64,000 nt of DNA from Apricaphanius iberus (lineage: Eukaryota; Chordata; Actinopteri; Cyprinodontiformes; Aphaniidae), in assembly GCA_028564705.1 (NCBI GenBank), contig JAPXFQ010000494.1, positions 2,294,001 to 2,358,000 on the forward strand, given 5' to 3'. Both the position numbers and the translations under genes were made by a program. Each line of letters begins with the position of its first letter. Positions within the stretch are counted from its first letter, which is position 1. Of this stretch, positions 25,169 through 36,829 are shown piece after piece. Below the pieces are notes generated by a model. That model saw nothing but the letters and a program-made list of their open reading frames with translations, searched no databases and was not told the DNA's origin.

Positions 25169-25203
25169 TTCACACACGCACACACACACACACGCACACA
25201 CAC
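25169..25203. repeat. (CA)n microsatellite
   Basis: Interrupted CA dinucleotide run within the presumed gpr173 3' UTR. Confidence 0.85.
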
Positions 25204-26048
25204 AAGAATGCTATAGAAAAACATACAAGCAGGAATGTACATTCCTGTACAGTCTATACAATAAGAAATCAAGTCATATTTCAAAATAGTGTCATCTGCT
25301 TTAACATGTATTGTTTACAAATAAAGCAAAACAGGCAAATTTTTTTTTTCATTGTATGATACAAAGAAACCTGACACGCCCTAAGTCCAAATAAAATCAA
25401 GCATGTTTGCGGGGCTTTTGGGTTCACAACAGCTATTTAAATGTATCCAAGGGTATTGGGTCCGTTTAATATTCTGCAGTCTCCTTTGAATTACATGAAA
25501 AGGCGTCCAGAGGGGTCTATTGCTCCATTCAGACCCCTTTGAGTTCTTTGATGTGTTTCAGAGTTAGTAACGCTCTGATCAACACTTTGTATTCACAGTC
25601 CACGGCACATTTCTTCAAGGGTTTTTATCAGTTTAGGGCCTTATGTGACACAAACTAGTTCTCGGTAGAAAGCTCTGGGCCGTGTCCGTCTGAAATAAGG
25701 CAACGTTATTTTGAAAATGGCATCTGTCACACCTAATTGGAGTGGTGATTGTTGTGATCTTTCCAATCTATCATTCATACAGTACAACGTCAGAAGTACA
25801 CATTGCCCAAGTATTACCACGGGTTTTCTAGCACCCCTGTCCAGACCTTTTCACACCTCAGGCTTATTCAAACATGGACATTCTTCAAACACTGGTACCC
25901 TGCCTGAATTTGGCAACAAAGCTTTGATCTTGTTGTGCAAAACAACAACTCAGATTCCAACACTTTGAGAAAGTGCACTAAAACCCTTCTGCTCTCTAAA
26001 TTTTGCTTTAAAAGCTGAAACATTCTTTGACAGAACCCTAATTTCTTC

Positions 26049-27254
26049 TCACATGATGCAGTAGGCCTCATCCTGGGGCAGATGTTGTTTAGTCCTCCAG
26101 TAAGTGGGGAGGTGGGCTCGCAGCACTTTCCTCAGGTCCTCGTTGAGCAGGAGACAGAAGATGGGGTTGACACCGGCTTGGGCAAAGCTCATCCACACTG
26201 TGATGGAGAGGTACCTGTGAGGGATGGTGCAGGACTTGACAAACACCCTCCAAAAGCAGGCCACGATGTAGGGTGCCCACAGTACTAGGAAAAGCAGGGT
26301 GATGGTGTAGAACATCCTGCCCAGCCTCCTCTCTGACCGCACCTCCTCCATCCCAAGCAGCCGCCGGTGCTGATTGTGTAAATTCTGCCTGATGCCCAAC
26401 AGAGTAGGAGGCATGGGACCACGACCGAACCCCGCGATCCAGTTGGCTGCAGCTTGGCCTGTTGCCCCGGGACCGTGAAAGGTCCAGTTCTGGCTGATGG
26501 CTGGCACCAGCTGGACCGGTTTCATCTTGCGGTGCCTGTACTCAAAGAGCAGGAGTTTGGCGTAGAATCCGTGAGTGGCCAGAACCACCACAGCCAGCAT
26601 AAGCATAAAACCAAGGGTGTCGTTGGTCTTCAGGTAGCGATGTTCAAAAATGCACTGATCTTCATCACGGATAAACTTGTAAGTTCCCACATCGAAGACT
26701 GGAGGGAACGCCATGGCAACGGCTAAGGTCCAGACCATGCAAATGATGGCGGCACAGGTCCAGATGGTCATGCGTTTGGCGTAGAAGCGGTGGTGGGCGA
26801 TGGCGAGGTACCGAGTGACAGCCACACAAAACAGCATGAAGGCAGCGTGAAAGCAAAACAGAACAGCCATGAAAGCCACGACTTTGCAACTCAAGGCACT
26901 GTATGTCCAGGCCGAGCTGTTGTGAACAGAAACCAGCACAAAAGGGAAGCAAGCAGCGGAGCGGACTGCATCGGCCAGGCACAGGTCCAGGAGAAAGAAG
27001 TAAGGGGCCTTGTGGAGTGTCCTGTCTCGCAGCACCAGCATGGACACCAAGAGGTTGCCCACGAGGCTGACACAGATGATTAACCCCAAGAAGACCAACT
27101 TAAAGTAGGCAGACACATCTGTGGCAGTGATTCCCCCAGTGTTGCTGCCATCACTGCTGCTGCTACTGCTGCCGCCTTTTGCCAGTCCACTCTGGGAAGC
27201 CAGCACGGCCAGTAAACTGCCAGGGCCATCGATGGCAAAGCTCTGGTTAGCCAT
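26049..27254 (-). CDS. gpr173: Orphan GPCR of the SREB family (GPR173/SREB3)
   Basis: A single coding exon encodes 401 aa. The ATG at 27254 gives the family's MAN- start; codons further upstream in frame lack an ATG. Residues run: Ser/Gly-rich N-tail with an N-glycosylation site (NQS at 3), TM1 about 52-75, and TM2 after HKAPYFFLLDLCLAD. The conserved disulfide pair is C123 and C201. TM3 ends in VTRYLAIAHHRFYAKR. The third loop holds the SREB hallmark SQNWTFHGPGATGQAAANW. TM6 is LLFLVLWAPYIV, TM7 carries NPIFC, and the tail ends EAYCIM (mammalian GPR173 ends YCVM). TRY replaces DRY and NPIFC replaces NPxxY, as expected for SREBs. The N-tail is about 30 residues longer than the 373-aa human protein. 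The receptor sits in the plasma membrane; the ligand is not established. It resembles GPR173 more than GPR85 or GPR27. Teleosts have two copies, and which one this is cannot be told here. Confidence 0.95.
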   Translation of the reverse strand: MANQSFAIDGPGSLLAVLASQSGLAKGGSSSSSSDGSNTGGITATDVSAYFKLVFLGLIICVSLVGNLLVSMLVLRDRTLHKAPYFFLLDLCLADAVRSAACFPFVLVSVHNSSAWTYSALSCKVVAFMAVLFCFHAAFMLFCVAVTRYLAIAHHRFYAKRMTIWTCAAIICMVWTLAVAMAFPPVFDVGTYKFIRDEDQCIFEHRYLKTNDTLGFMLMLAVVVLATHGFYAKLLLFEYRHRKMKPVQLVPAISQNWTFHGPGATGQAAANWIAGFGRGPMPPTLLGIRQNLHNQHRRLLGMEEVRSERRLGRMFYTITLLFLVLWAPYIVACFWRVFVKSCTIPHRYLSITVWMSFAQAGVNPIFCLLLNEDLRKVLRAHLPTYWRTKQHLPQDEAYCIM

Positions 27255-27419
27255 TCTACCACCTTCCAAGAGAGCCTTCCTGATCCGGGCCCTTAAGAAA
27301 ACAGCTATTATCCTCCTGCCGCCGCCGTCGTTGTCTCCCCTGGTCTCTATAAGGACAGGCCGAGTGGATCTTTTCTACATGACAGAATCATCTTTTTTCT
27401 TTGTCCACAGCTTCACCGC
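27255..27419 (-). other. gpr173: gpr173 5' UTR part of the coding exon
   Basis: On the minus strand a long pyrimidine tract and CTCTTTTCTCAG acceptor end at 27420. This leaves 165 nt of leader before the ATG at 27254. It implies at least one upstream non-coding exon. Confidence 0.5.
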
Positions 27420-28051
27420 CTGAGAAAAGAGACAGACATTTCTGAGATTAAAAAAAAAAAAAAAAAAAAAAAAGGAAACAAGATGTCTGACCTGCATGTT
27501 AGTGAACTCAGTGGATACAAAACACGATCGTCATTTTGGACTACACAGCTCAAAATCTCTGTCTTCCTGTTTCCCTAACGCTGGGATCACATCAGCATCT
27601 CTACAGCATGCCAGCTCCTTGGCTCTCTCAGTAATTACCTAGCCCGTTGCTAAGATACTACTGCTCACATACTTTGTGCAAGTGTGGGTGTTTGAGTGAA
27701 TGCATGGGGGTGTACAGGGATGGAGGGCGGGTGGAAAGTAGGGTTGGGGGGGGGAGGGGAGCAGACATAGCATAACCAACCCTGAGCATGTCCAACAAAC
27801 AGAGATGTTGTAAATGAGCAAAGGACATTTTATACTTTCCCTGCACTCCTCTGTATGTGTGCAGAGGAGCGGAGGGTGCAATCTGTAGCATTCATAGCAC
27901 AGAGCAAATATGGGAATACAGCAGCAGAGCAGGGGCAGCCATTTGTTTTTTTTTTCTTTGACTCTGCGTCTGTGAAGTGTGCTACCTCACTCAACAGGAG
28001 GCGATAAAGTGACAGTGATACAACAATGATAATAAAGCAAGCGAAAATCTG

Positions 28052-28052
<1 letters not shown>

Positions 28053-28099
<47 letters not shown>
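28053..28099. repeat. (AT)n microsatellite
   Basis: Uninterrupted AT dinucleotides, 47 bp. Confidence 0.95.
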
Positions 28100-28101
<2 letters not shown>

Positions 28102-29149
28102 GTGGAGATGACAACAATGCAATGCACAGTGACTGGTTTGGGTGGGCCTTGTCAATGTAGGCCACAAACATGACATTTATTCTCTGGAGCTGTATTTTTA
28201 AGCAACGTTTTTTTTATATGATTTCACCTGATTAAATGGCTGCCATGCCAGCTAGGCCGGAAACACAGGGTGGAGTGAAAAACAGATGAACAGGTGTCAA
28301 AATCACCTCTGCTGTTTTTTTGTGTGTTTTTTTCCGTATGTGTTTATGCATGTGTGAGAGGGAGAGAGAGGGAGAAAAGGAGATAAATGTAGAACAACAG
28401 ATATGAATTATAACCTACCTTTCATTCCCTCATTGTATTTCTCCTTTGTTTTAGTTTTTTTGTTGTTGTTTTTTTTTTTTGGTCTCTTATTTCACGGTAA
28501 AAACACGAACCAAAAATATGAAGGATCCCAGTCGCTTTGTTTCACTGCCCGTTAAATCGAGTGAAAGACACATAATAAAGCTTCATGCTCTTGATGTGCT
28601 CTCAGCCTCAAACAACACCTGTTATGCATAAATCCATCCAAAAGACGAACATGGAATAAACATGAGACTGGGGGAGGTTGTCAAAAACCAATAATAAAAA
28701 CAATAATCAACATCTGATCAAACAATCCAGGACGAGGGAGATATGATTAAAAAACGATGATGAAAATAATGATGAAAACCCACCGCCACCCTTTTACAGG
28801 GGGAGAGAGAGGGAGGCAGGGATGTGTTCATTTGAATATCATCCGAGAAAACAGATTTTATGTTGCATCATGTCGATGGGACGGCATCTGTTTTTCTCTG
28901 ATCATATATATCCAATTGATGTCAGAATCCCAAGGCTTAGAATAACCCACCCACCATCGTTAGGGAGAAAAAAAAGATCGCAGATCCCCTAAATAAAACG
29001 TCTTGGCGTGCACAATGGCTAGTGGCACCAGGACAATTAGTCCACCCAGACAACAGCTTCAAAACGCTTCTGTTTCCCATCTTTCAATCCGAAAAAAAAC
29101 ATTAAAAAACACACAACCAAAAATGATGCCGCTGACCCTGAACTGTCAG

Positions 29150-29700
29150 TATTCAGTCTTTGTTTTGCTGCTTTTGCGAAGGTGGGCTACATCTTAATGG
29201 TCCATAATAAAAGCCTCCATGACAGATGGAATATACGAGGAAAGACCGAAGCCCCCCCCCCCCCTCCAAAAAAAAGAATAAAAAAAATCCAACCGAGGGT
29301 TTAACCTCGAAGATGGTGCGTTTCGAAATCACCTCTACGATATCATCAAATAACGTAAAAAGGGCGATGAAAAGCAGTGCGGCCAGGATCAGGCGAATTA
29401 TTCCTGAATAATCCCAATTATGGCTGCTAGGAGGAGGCAGCTCGCACATTCGCGGAAAGCGTCGGTTTTATTCGTAGGGAGAGAGAGAGAGAGGGAGGAG
29501 GGAGGAGGGAGAGAGACAGGAGGAGGTGGCGGACCTGCTGTGCAGTGTTGTGGGCCACGACTTAAAAAAAGCCTCTCTCAGGGATCCTGTAAGGCTCGCC
29601 TGTTTTCTACTGCATGAACACAGTGAGGAGCTCCAGCTCTCTTCCATTTGTCCCCTGTCCTCTGAGACAAACCAGGCTGGATCTACCTGAGGAGACAGTC
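29150..29700 (-). promoter_or_regulatory. gpr173: Possible gpr173 upstream exon/promoter region
   Basis: This stretch is locally richer in CpG and GC than its flanks. On the minus strand it has a CTCT-rich tract (about 29478-29520) followed by an ATAAAA box. It is free of recognised repeats. The coding exon needs an upstream 5' UTR exon, and this is the best-looking place, but no specific exon can be fixed. Confidence 0.25.
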
Positions 29701-30276
29701 CCAGGCCTTACAGGGCCGTAGAAGGAGATTTTAGGTCCCGCATAGTCATGGTTCAGTTATAATTGTTACCATCAGCTTGATATCAACCGAATCCCTCAAA
29801 GTTCTAACCTGCATAAATTACCTAGTGCAGGTAACAGTTTTTAGCTTTAAATTATAAAATAAGTGGGATTACTTTCTTTCAATTTACTATGTCGTAAAGA
29901 ATTACGTTATTCTTCAGGTTTATCAGGTTTATACCAGAATTTGCATATTATTTCATTATTTCATCTGTCATGCGCAGTAGAGCCTTGGTCTTAGGGACCA
30001 CAGCTGTTTCCGGTGAGTTAAAATTGGTGAAAACTTGAGACCGCTAGGAAAAACCCGAAATATTTTAATATTTCAAACACCAAATATAGCTTGTTATGCT
30101 TTAATCTGCCAAGCAGAAATCTTAAACATTACATAATTCACAAAAATTCAGATATTAGGATTTTCTTTGAACAATTTGGAGATATGTTTCACTGTAAAAA
30201 CTGTATATTGGTGACTCCCCACATACTGAACCGCTAGTATAATCTCCAAACAAAGTAAGTCAGACCTTACAATTAA

Positions 30277-31850
30277 AGTGACAGTGAGTAGTTTTTGCAG
30301 CACATCTTTGAAAATAGCCATTAAAATATTATGTAATAATAATTACATAAAGCACATTAATTGCAAAATATTGGCGATATTGTAAAATATTACTTTAAAA
30401 ATCAGTTTTAAAATACATAGGGGCGGGTCCTCTTTTCAGGGGAAAGCCATATTAGATGACGTCTCTACTTCTACAAGAGCCCGGACGGACAAAGCGCATG
30501 GAACACGCACACTATTAAAACATTGATTTCCCCTTAAAATGCAAAAAAGTTTTGCAATTAATACATTTTTACCTCTTTGCTAGTTCCAAGCGATGAAAGA
30601 GAGACTGATGTGCTCGTCATGTTGCTGCAATAGATAATTCTCCGGGAATTGAGCGTTTGAAAACATCACTAGTTGGACCCAATGACCGCTGGCTGCTCTG
30701 CTTTGTGACCGCATACCATGGAGGCCTCCATTTGGCCGCTAGGCCCCCATTGAAAAGCATTGGACTTTAGACACATTAAAAACAACTTTAATGCCCGGTT
30801 TGAAATTTTTTTTAACTTTCTATAGCTACATATTCTTCCTGAGATAATGCTGGGCTTGTAAGAATAATAGGCACCAGGCTGGTTTTCGTAAGATAATTTT
30901 TTGAAATCTTGCTTAATTAATGAGGGGCCGGAGTTTGATTGAGAGGCTGTTTCGTTTGAATTTAATCATAGTAACACTAAATTTTAATAATAATTTTAAT
31001 TTACTAGTTCTTACCTTTTGAGGTTTGAGAAATAGGAGAACCGTTGGAGGAGCGCAGATACGGCGGCAGTCAGGCATGGGGCTATTAGCTTTTAGCTTAG
31101 TTAGCCAAGTTTAGCATAGCATTAGAGCTAAAGACGCGGGAGCAGAATGGGCGTGATTACGACCTAACTACACGCCCATACAGACCCCGCGAGGGCAGAG
31201 TCTACAGTGAAAATCCCGCCCCATGCCCTTTTTAGGAACATGCTGTGAATCCGCCATGAACGCGTGTCATTCTGGTAAACGTGGAGGAGTGAGGAGGCGT
31301 TGTATACATATTCTTCCTGAGAAAATGCTGGGCTTGTAAAAATAATAGGCATCAGGCTGGTTTTCGTAAGATAATTTTTTGAAATCTTGCATAATTAATG
31401 AGGGGGCCGAGCCAAGTTTAGAACCGTTGGAGGAGCGCAGATACGGCAGCAGTCAGGCATGGGGCTATTAGCCTTTAGCTTAGTTAGCCAAGTTTAGCAT
31501 CAGAGCTAAAGACGCGGGAGCAGAATGGGCGTGATTACGACCGAACTACAGGCCCATACACGCCCTGCGAGGACAGAGTCTACAGTGAAGATCCCGCCCC
31601 TATGCCCTTTTTAGGGACATGCTTCTTCAGAGCTGGGAAGGAGGAGTCTGTGAATCCGCCATGAATTCCCCCATGAATGTGTGTCATTCTGGTAAACGGG
31701 GAGGAGTGAGGAGGTGCTGTCTATTCTTTTTTACAGTCTATGGTTGGAACTCAGTTGTTGAGTTTCTTACTCGAAGACACAGACACCGCATGCTTGTGAT
31801 CATTTAGGTACGCACTGCCCCCTACTGGCCGAAAATTACACACTGTACCT
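30277..31850. mobile_element. Non-autonomous TTAA-type (piggyBac-like) element
   Basis: 1574 bp between TTAA at 30273-30276 and 31851-31854. The left end is AGTGACAGTGAGTAGTTTTT and the right end ends AAAATTACACACTGTACCT, an imperfect inverted repeat. There is no transposase. The interior contains a tandem duplication (30827-31304 and 31305-31722). Confidence 0.6.
30827..31722. repeat. Tandem duplication, period about 478 bp
   Basis: The block TACATATTCTTCCTGAGA... starts at 30827 and again at 31305. Both copies continue through GCTGGGCTTGTAA, GAACCGTTGGAGGAGCGCAG, CAGGCATGGGGCTATTAGC and GCAGAATGGGCGTGATTACG. Copy 1 has about 109 extra bases; copy 2 has an extra GAGCTGGGAAGGAGGAG part. Confidence 0.85.
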
Positions 31851-31994
31851 TTAAGCAGTAATGAAATACTCTTTTCACCAAGCGTGTTTGTCATTATTTT
31901 CTTATCATGACTACTTCTCACTTCTGTTTGAGTAATATTATTTTTAGGTAATGCAGCTCTGAGTTGTTTTTAATTTCTGGTACCACTATTGCTT

Positions 31995-32100
31995 TGACTG
32001 GGTTCTTTCTGCATGGAGGTTGTCTGTTCTCCCTGTGCAAGCATGGGGCCCCTTCCATATACTCTGACTTCCTCACACAGTCCGAAAACTTCCAAAATTT
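31995..32100 (+). repeat. Fragment of the SINE-like repeat seen at 37.3 kb
   Basis: GCATGGAGGTTGTCTGTTCT through CTTCCTCACACAGTCCGAAA follows the middle part of the common fish repeat also found at 37262-37535 and, inverted, at 49.6-50.2 kb. Confidence 0.5.
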
Positions 32101-33750
32101 GAGGCAAATATGAGCTTTCAATTCAGTAATTTCCAGAACAAAAAACATAAATCTGCAGTAGCTCATATTTAGGCAATTTCCATCAAACAAAACAGAATAT
32201 ATATGCAGCAGCCTCTGAACATTATGAAACCAAATATGCAGTAACTTCCAAGTAGAGTAACAAAACACTTTATACAGTACTTTTCAGACATATGCATGTT
32301 ACATATTATGTTGTTACATAATTCTGAAAAAATACTTTTGAAACATACAAAACCTTTTAGAAACATGTATAAAACATTATAATACAGCAGCTATGAGAAA
32401 TATATAGGTACCAAAACAGAATTTTCACTTTTTTTTGTATGTCCCTTGGATGTGGTATGTAAGTCTTTGTGAGACACATAAACTTGTCTCCCATTCATGA
32501 GTTTCTGTAACCTAGGTTGCTTAGTGGCAACAGCTGTAATTATTCCTCGCTCTACTTGAAGTTTGTGTCTCTGTTTGGTCTTTATGTGTATTAGAGCTGA
32601 TTAATTACTAACCGATTACAGTGTGGCACCATGTGTATTTAATATGAAAATTTTAACAATATTCTAATTTTCTGAGATACTGAATTTGGGACTTTCATTG
32701 ATTTCCATTTATAATCATGAAAGTTAAAAGAAAAAAGTGAAAAATATCAGTCTGTGTATGGTACATTAATCCAGTATACATATCTTTTCAACGATATTCT
32801 AATTTTATGACCAGCACCTGTACAATGAATTACATTTGTGCAAGAGAAAAAGAAGGTAATGTTATCTTCTGTAGGTTTGGTAGATAAAGGTTTCTGTAAA
32901 ATCGTAGTAAAATTATAATCTATTTCTATAAATGTCAGAGGATCTTTAAAAAAGAAAATAGAGAGATTTCAAGGAGCCCTTGCGATTCCACCAGGGACCA
33001 CTAAGGGCGCTCGGACCCCCGGTTGAGAGACACTGACCAAAACTGCGCAATAGATAGACTCAAAACATAAAGGTCAGAGATTAATATAAACATAAATACA
33101 GAAAATACCTAAACAAGTTGAACTAATAAGCCATATGGGTATTGTGAGCGCGCGTGCTCACAAATGCGGCTTGGACCCCCAGTCACAGCTTTTGGAAACC
33201 AAAGAAACCCCTGGCTCGGCTTTAAACAACGTATGCATGTCTGTGTTTTCGTTAATACGAGCCTATTAAAGCCTCTTAAAGGCTGTTTTTGACGGATTTT
33301 TCAAATATGCTCTTTACTCATTGTGTTGTGGTTGGCTGTGGAAATTGGAAGTTACCATAATTAATGGTGGAGAATGGAAAATGCATCAGTGTATGAATGA
33401 TACCAACCCTTGTAATAAACCACCATTTATCTATCGAATTTATACATTACATACAGAAAAGAAGGATCCGAATGGACGTGCGAGGTGGCTAAACAAGGTA
33501 AGAAATGTGTGATTAAACATGTTAATTGTTCAATATTTCTGTTGATCCTCTAGATCTAACGGTTTTAATTTAGGTAGCATAGTCATTGGCACACAGGCTT
33601 TGCATAGCCTATTGCTGGAAGTCGATGTGAAGGATTAATATTTCGAGCGTCACAGGTCAACTTTTGTCGAATTTCCACCCTTCAATATAATCAATTTTGT
33701 TACTTTCCCTATCTGTATGTTCCCTTCTGCCGATTTGGGGTCCAAAACCC
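32100..33750. other. Intergenic
   Basis: AT-rich. A short phrase, CGGACCCCCGGTTGAGAGAC (about 33012), resembles a hAT MITE end. Nothing else recognised. Confidence 0.45.
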
Positions 33751-33758
33751 CAGAATGC

Positions 33759-34240
33759 TAGCCTGACGTAGCCATACTCAATTCTAATCAGAATGTGAGT
33801 CTGATACTGCTCCTTTGGGCTTTGATTATGGGGCGTGTTTTAACCGAACCAGGAAAAAAATGCCTCTGCACTCAATTGGATAGACCTATAACCAATCAGA
33901 GCAACGGAAGTGTGTGACGGATGTTATCTGTTCCTCTCTTAAAAGTCCTGTTTTAAAATCAATGTGCTGTCGATATCTTCTAGAACAGATGCGATGGCAG
34001 AATCTACACATCTCAGTTCTCCAGCGGCAGCCATCGTTGTTGTAAAAAAATTCAAACCAGGCGCTCTTTGGTGACGTGGTTGATGACGTTACTGTTGTTT
34101 TCCTGTCAATCATCGTAAGCCCGATTTGATCGGTCCGAACAGATCTTGTTCGGGCATAATTGCTCCTCAACGGAGGAATGCCAGACCGAACTTCCAGACC
34201 ATGTTGTGGGCGAGACTAAGTTCAGCTGGCACCCAGGCTA
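33759..34240. mobile_element. Non-autonomous DNA transposon with 9-bp flanking repeat
   Basis: 482 bp with ends TAGCCTGACGTAG and (complement) TAGCCTGGGTGCCAG. CCAGAATGC flanks it on both sides (33750-33758 and 34241-34249). Duplication of 8-9 bp points to hAT or a related superfamily. No transposase is encoded. Confidence 0.7.
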
Positions 34241-34249
34241 CCAGAATGC

Positions 34250-36025
34250 ATTGTGTACAACACAATACCGAAATGGCTTATTGCAGATATTTAAATTTTT
34301 ACTTAAGATATTACTCATTAAAAACTTGATATCTGCATAAGACTTTCTCATATTGGTGGTCTAGGGTTCTCATTTTTGACTCATCAAAATGACATTTGGA
34401 GAATCCTTTCCGTTTGTGGAAGTTTGTGATAATGTAGCATTTAATACATTTAGAACAGACGGGATTGCTGCAGAAAGCAGGGCTGGATTAAAATCACTGA
34501 CCAATTAAGAACTCATTTAACATTTTGACTGATTTGTTGACTGCTTAGCTGCTGCTCTAGAATGTATTAAATAACTTACAATACATTTGAACCTAAAGAC
34601 AATTATTTGGACTAAAGTTGGTACTAATTTAAGTAGCAAAAAGCTGAGGACCTATAAGAGACAAGTTATACATGTACGGTAATACATACTAACTCATACC
34701 TTCAAATGGATACAGATCTGCAGCTTAGAAGTACATTGTCCTACATGATTCGACAATTTCATGTGCGAGACACTTTCACATCTGCCAGATGAGGCTAAAA
34801 CGTTTTTCCGTTTTGGGGGACACCACAGAGCATTTATGCTCAGGGGACCCAAATGATTAGCACAGGCCCTGCTAACGTTTATACATGTATTTCAAAAATC
34901 CAATTTCAGTCGGAGAGAAGCAATCATTGGGCTTTCTTTTGCTGATTTTGAGCTTTCTTTTTTTAGAATAAACCTTTTCATATTTTGTCAGGCTTTTCAG
35001 TTATAGACTGGCACAGAGTGGTACATAACTGTGCAATTATTTACTGTTATTAGAGCCAGGTTTGTTTTATCCAGTGAACTTTTAGAAAGTGATTCAAGCT
35101 TTTATTGCCCCAAGAGTAAACCCTTTCAATAATCTTTATTTTGGTATCAGCCAGTGTCTGCTCTCTACACGTTCTCTCATCTCACTTATTTTATAATGCT
35201 TTTAATATTTGATTTTTAGTTTTTCAGTCAATTAGTGGTTTAGTTGTTACCTGCCAGATCATCTAACTTTTCTCACCACTTAGGACACCCTACCCTTTAA
35301 TAATTATTTGGTTTTTTTTAACCGTGAGTTTAATACCTAAGAGGTATGAGTAAATCTACCATGTTTATAAAATCTGATATCAAACAGATGTTGGGTGTCC
35401 TTATAGGAGGCCTGGGAAAGTCAGCAGCTGAGATAGCCTAAGGTGGTGAGACAAGCATGACTTTCTTATCTTGCTTATTAGGTGTGTATAGCTGCTATAA
35501 AAGAACAAGTTACACACTTTTATTCTGTATTCTGCCTTTAAATTTATTTTAGGCTAAATTAAGAATACTGCTTTTAACTTTGCTGTCTCCAGAATCCAGA
35601 ATTTTGACTTCATTCTCCAATGTATATATTATTATTTTCAGGAGACCCAGAAGATTTGTTTTCCTCAACACCAACAAATAGTTTACAGAAAAGGATTAGG
35701 GCCACGGGAAAAAATCTAGCTGCAATGTTTTAGTAAAAAGGCAAGAATTAGTTTTTATTTATTTTTTTCAATATATCTAACCCTCTTCAATAGTTATACA
35801 AAAAAACTGGTACTTGTCAGAACCTCTTAAAGCTCTCTCAGAATTCCTGCTGATCAATCAAAAGCCTTTCAAACAAGTTTTTTTTTTTTTCACATTATGC
35901 TGTATTATTATATTCTCTGCACTTGTTGGTATGTCATGACTGTGCCACAGTGTGTATTTCTAATGCTGCGAAATTTTATTTGTATCCTTTTAATGACTGA
36001 TGCCTTTTTAGAACAAAAATCTTTG
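34250..36025. other. Intergenic, nothing recognised
   Basis: No gene or named repeat seen. Confidence 0.5.
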
Positions 36026-36030
36026 GATGC

Positions 36031-36828
36031 TTTACGACGGAGTATTAAGGCCATTGTAAACATATTTTTAAAAATAATTACCCAAGAATCCTCATAAATT
36101 CTGAGATTAAAGTAACATATTTTCCAGAAAAAACTCAGAATATCTCTGATGTCAAAAAGTAGCAAAATTACAAGTAAAAACTCAGGATATCTGAGATTAC
36201 TTGCACATATTTTCCAGAAAAAAACTCAGAAATTCTCTGTCACAAAAGTCATAAAATTACGAGTTAAAAGACAGAAATTTTGAGATTAATTTAAGATATT
36301 TTCTAGAAAAAACTAACTCTTTGATGTAGAAAAGTAGAAAGTAAATTTCCATGATTAAAGACATATATATAAAACAAGATATATATATAAAAAAAGAAAA
36401 AAGACATATTTTTTTATTTAAACATTTTATGACTTTACAATGTCAGATATCTTAGTTTAGATATTGAAAATGTATGCCTTTAATCATAGAAATGTCCTAC
36501 TTTTTTAGTTTTCTTTTTTCTATTCTTTTCTACATCATAAAATTATGGGTTTTTCCAAGAAAATATCTGAAATTAATCTCAAAATTTGTCTTTTAACTCG
36601 TAATTTTATGACTTTTGTGACAAAGCATATCCGAATTTTTCCCCCTGCAAAATATGTGCAATTAATCTAAAAAATTCTGAGTTTTTACTCGAAATTTTGC
36701 TACTTTTTCACATCACAGAATGTCAGAGTTTTCTCTGGAAAATATGTAACTTTACGTTTTTTTGGTGTGGAAATTCACTCCACAATATTTTTATGTTGTT
36801 TACAATGGCACTAATACTCCGTCATAAG
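36031..36828. repeat. Long foldback (inverted repeat, arms about 400 bp)
   Basis: The left arm starts TTTACGACGGAGTATTAAGG and the right arm ends in its near complement (CACTAATACTCCGTCATAAG). Further matching pairs run inward, such as CATAAAATTACGAGTTAAAA against TTTTAACTCGTAATTTTATG. Within each arm a unit of roughly 100 bp with ATTTTCCAGAAAAAACTCAG is repeated. Confidence 0.85.
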
Positions 36829-36829
36829 A

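Larger units (their letters stand above)
24250..26048 (-). other. gpr173: gpr173 3' UTR (about 1.8 kb)
   Basis: This low-repeat stretch follows the stop codon on the minus strand, down to an AATAAA whose complement, TTTATT, is at 24266-24271. It contains a (CA)n run at about 25169-25203 but no recognisable transposon, unlike the DNA immediately to its left. GPR173 transcripts are known to have long 3' UTRs. The extent is inferred. Confidence 0.5.
27420..30270. other. Upstream region/intron of gpr173
   Basis: Non-coding. It holds an A(25) run at about 27449-27473, an AT microsatellite (28053-28099), GA-rich tracts (28356-28380 and 29478-29520) and a C(14)/A-rich patch near 29252-29290. No transposon was recognised between 27.5 and 30.2 kb, in contrast to neighbouring DNA. 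Confidence 0.6.

Noticed and set aside
27269..27269. Upstream start extending gpr173 by five residues
   Set aside because: The codon is TTG; the ATG at 27254 gives the MAN- start shared by the SREB family.
36031..36828. CRISPR-like array or satellite
   Set aside because: The repetition is an inverted, imperfect foldback with no uniform spacers; the setting is a vertebrate genome.
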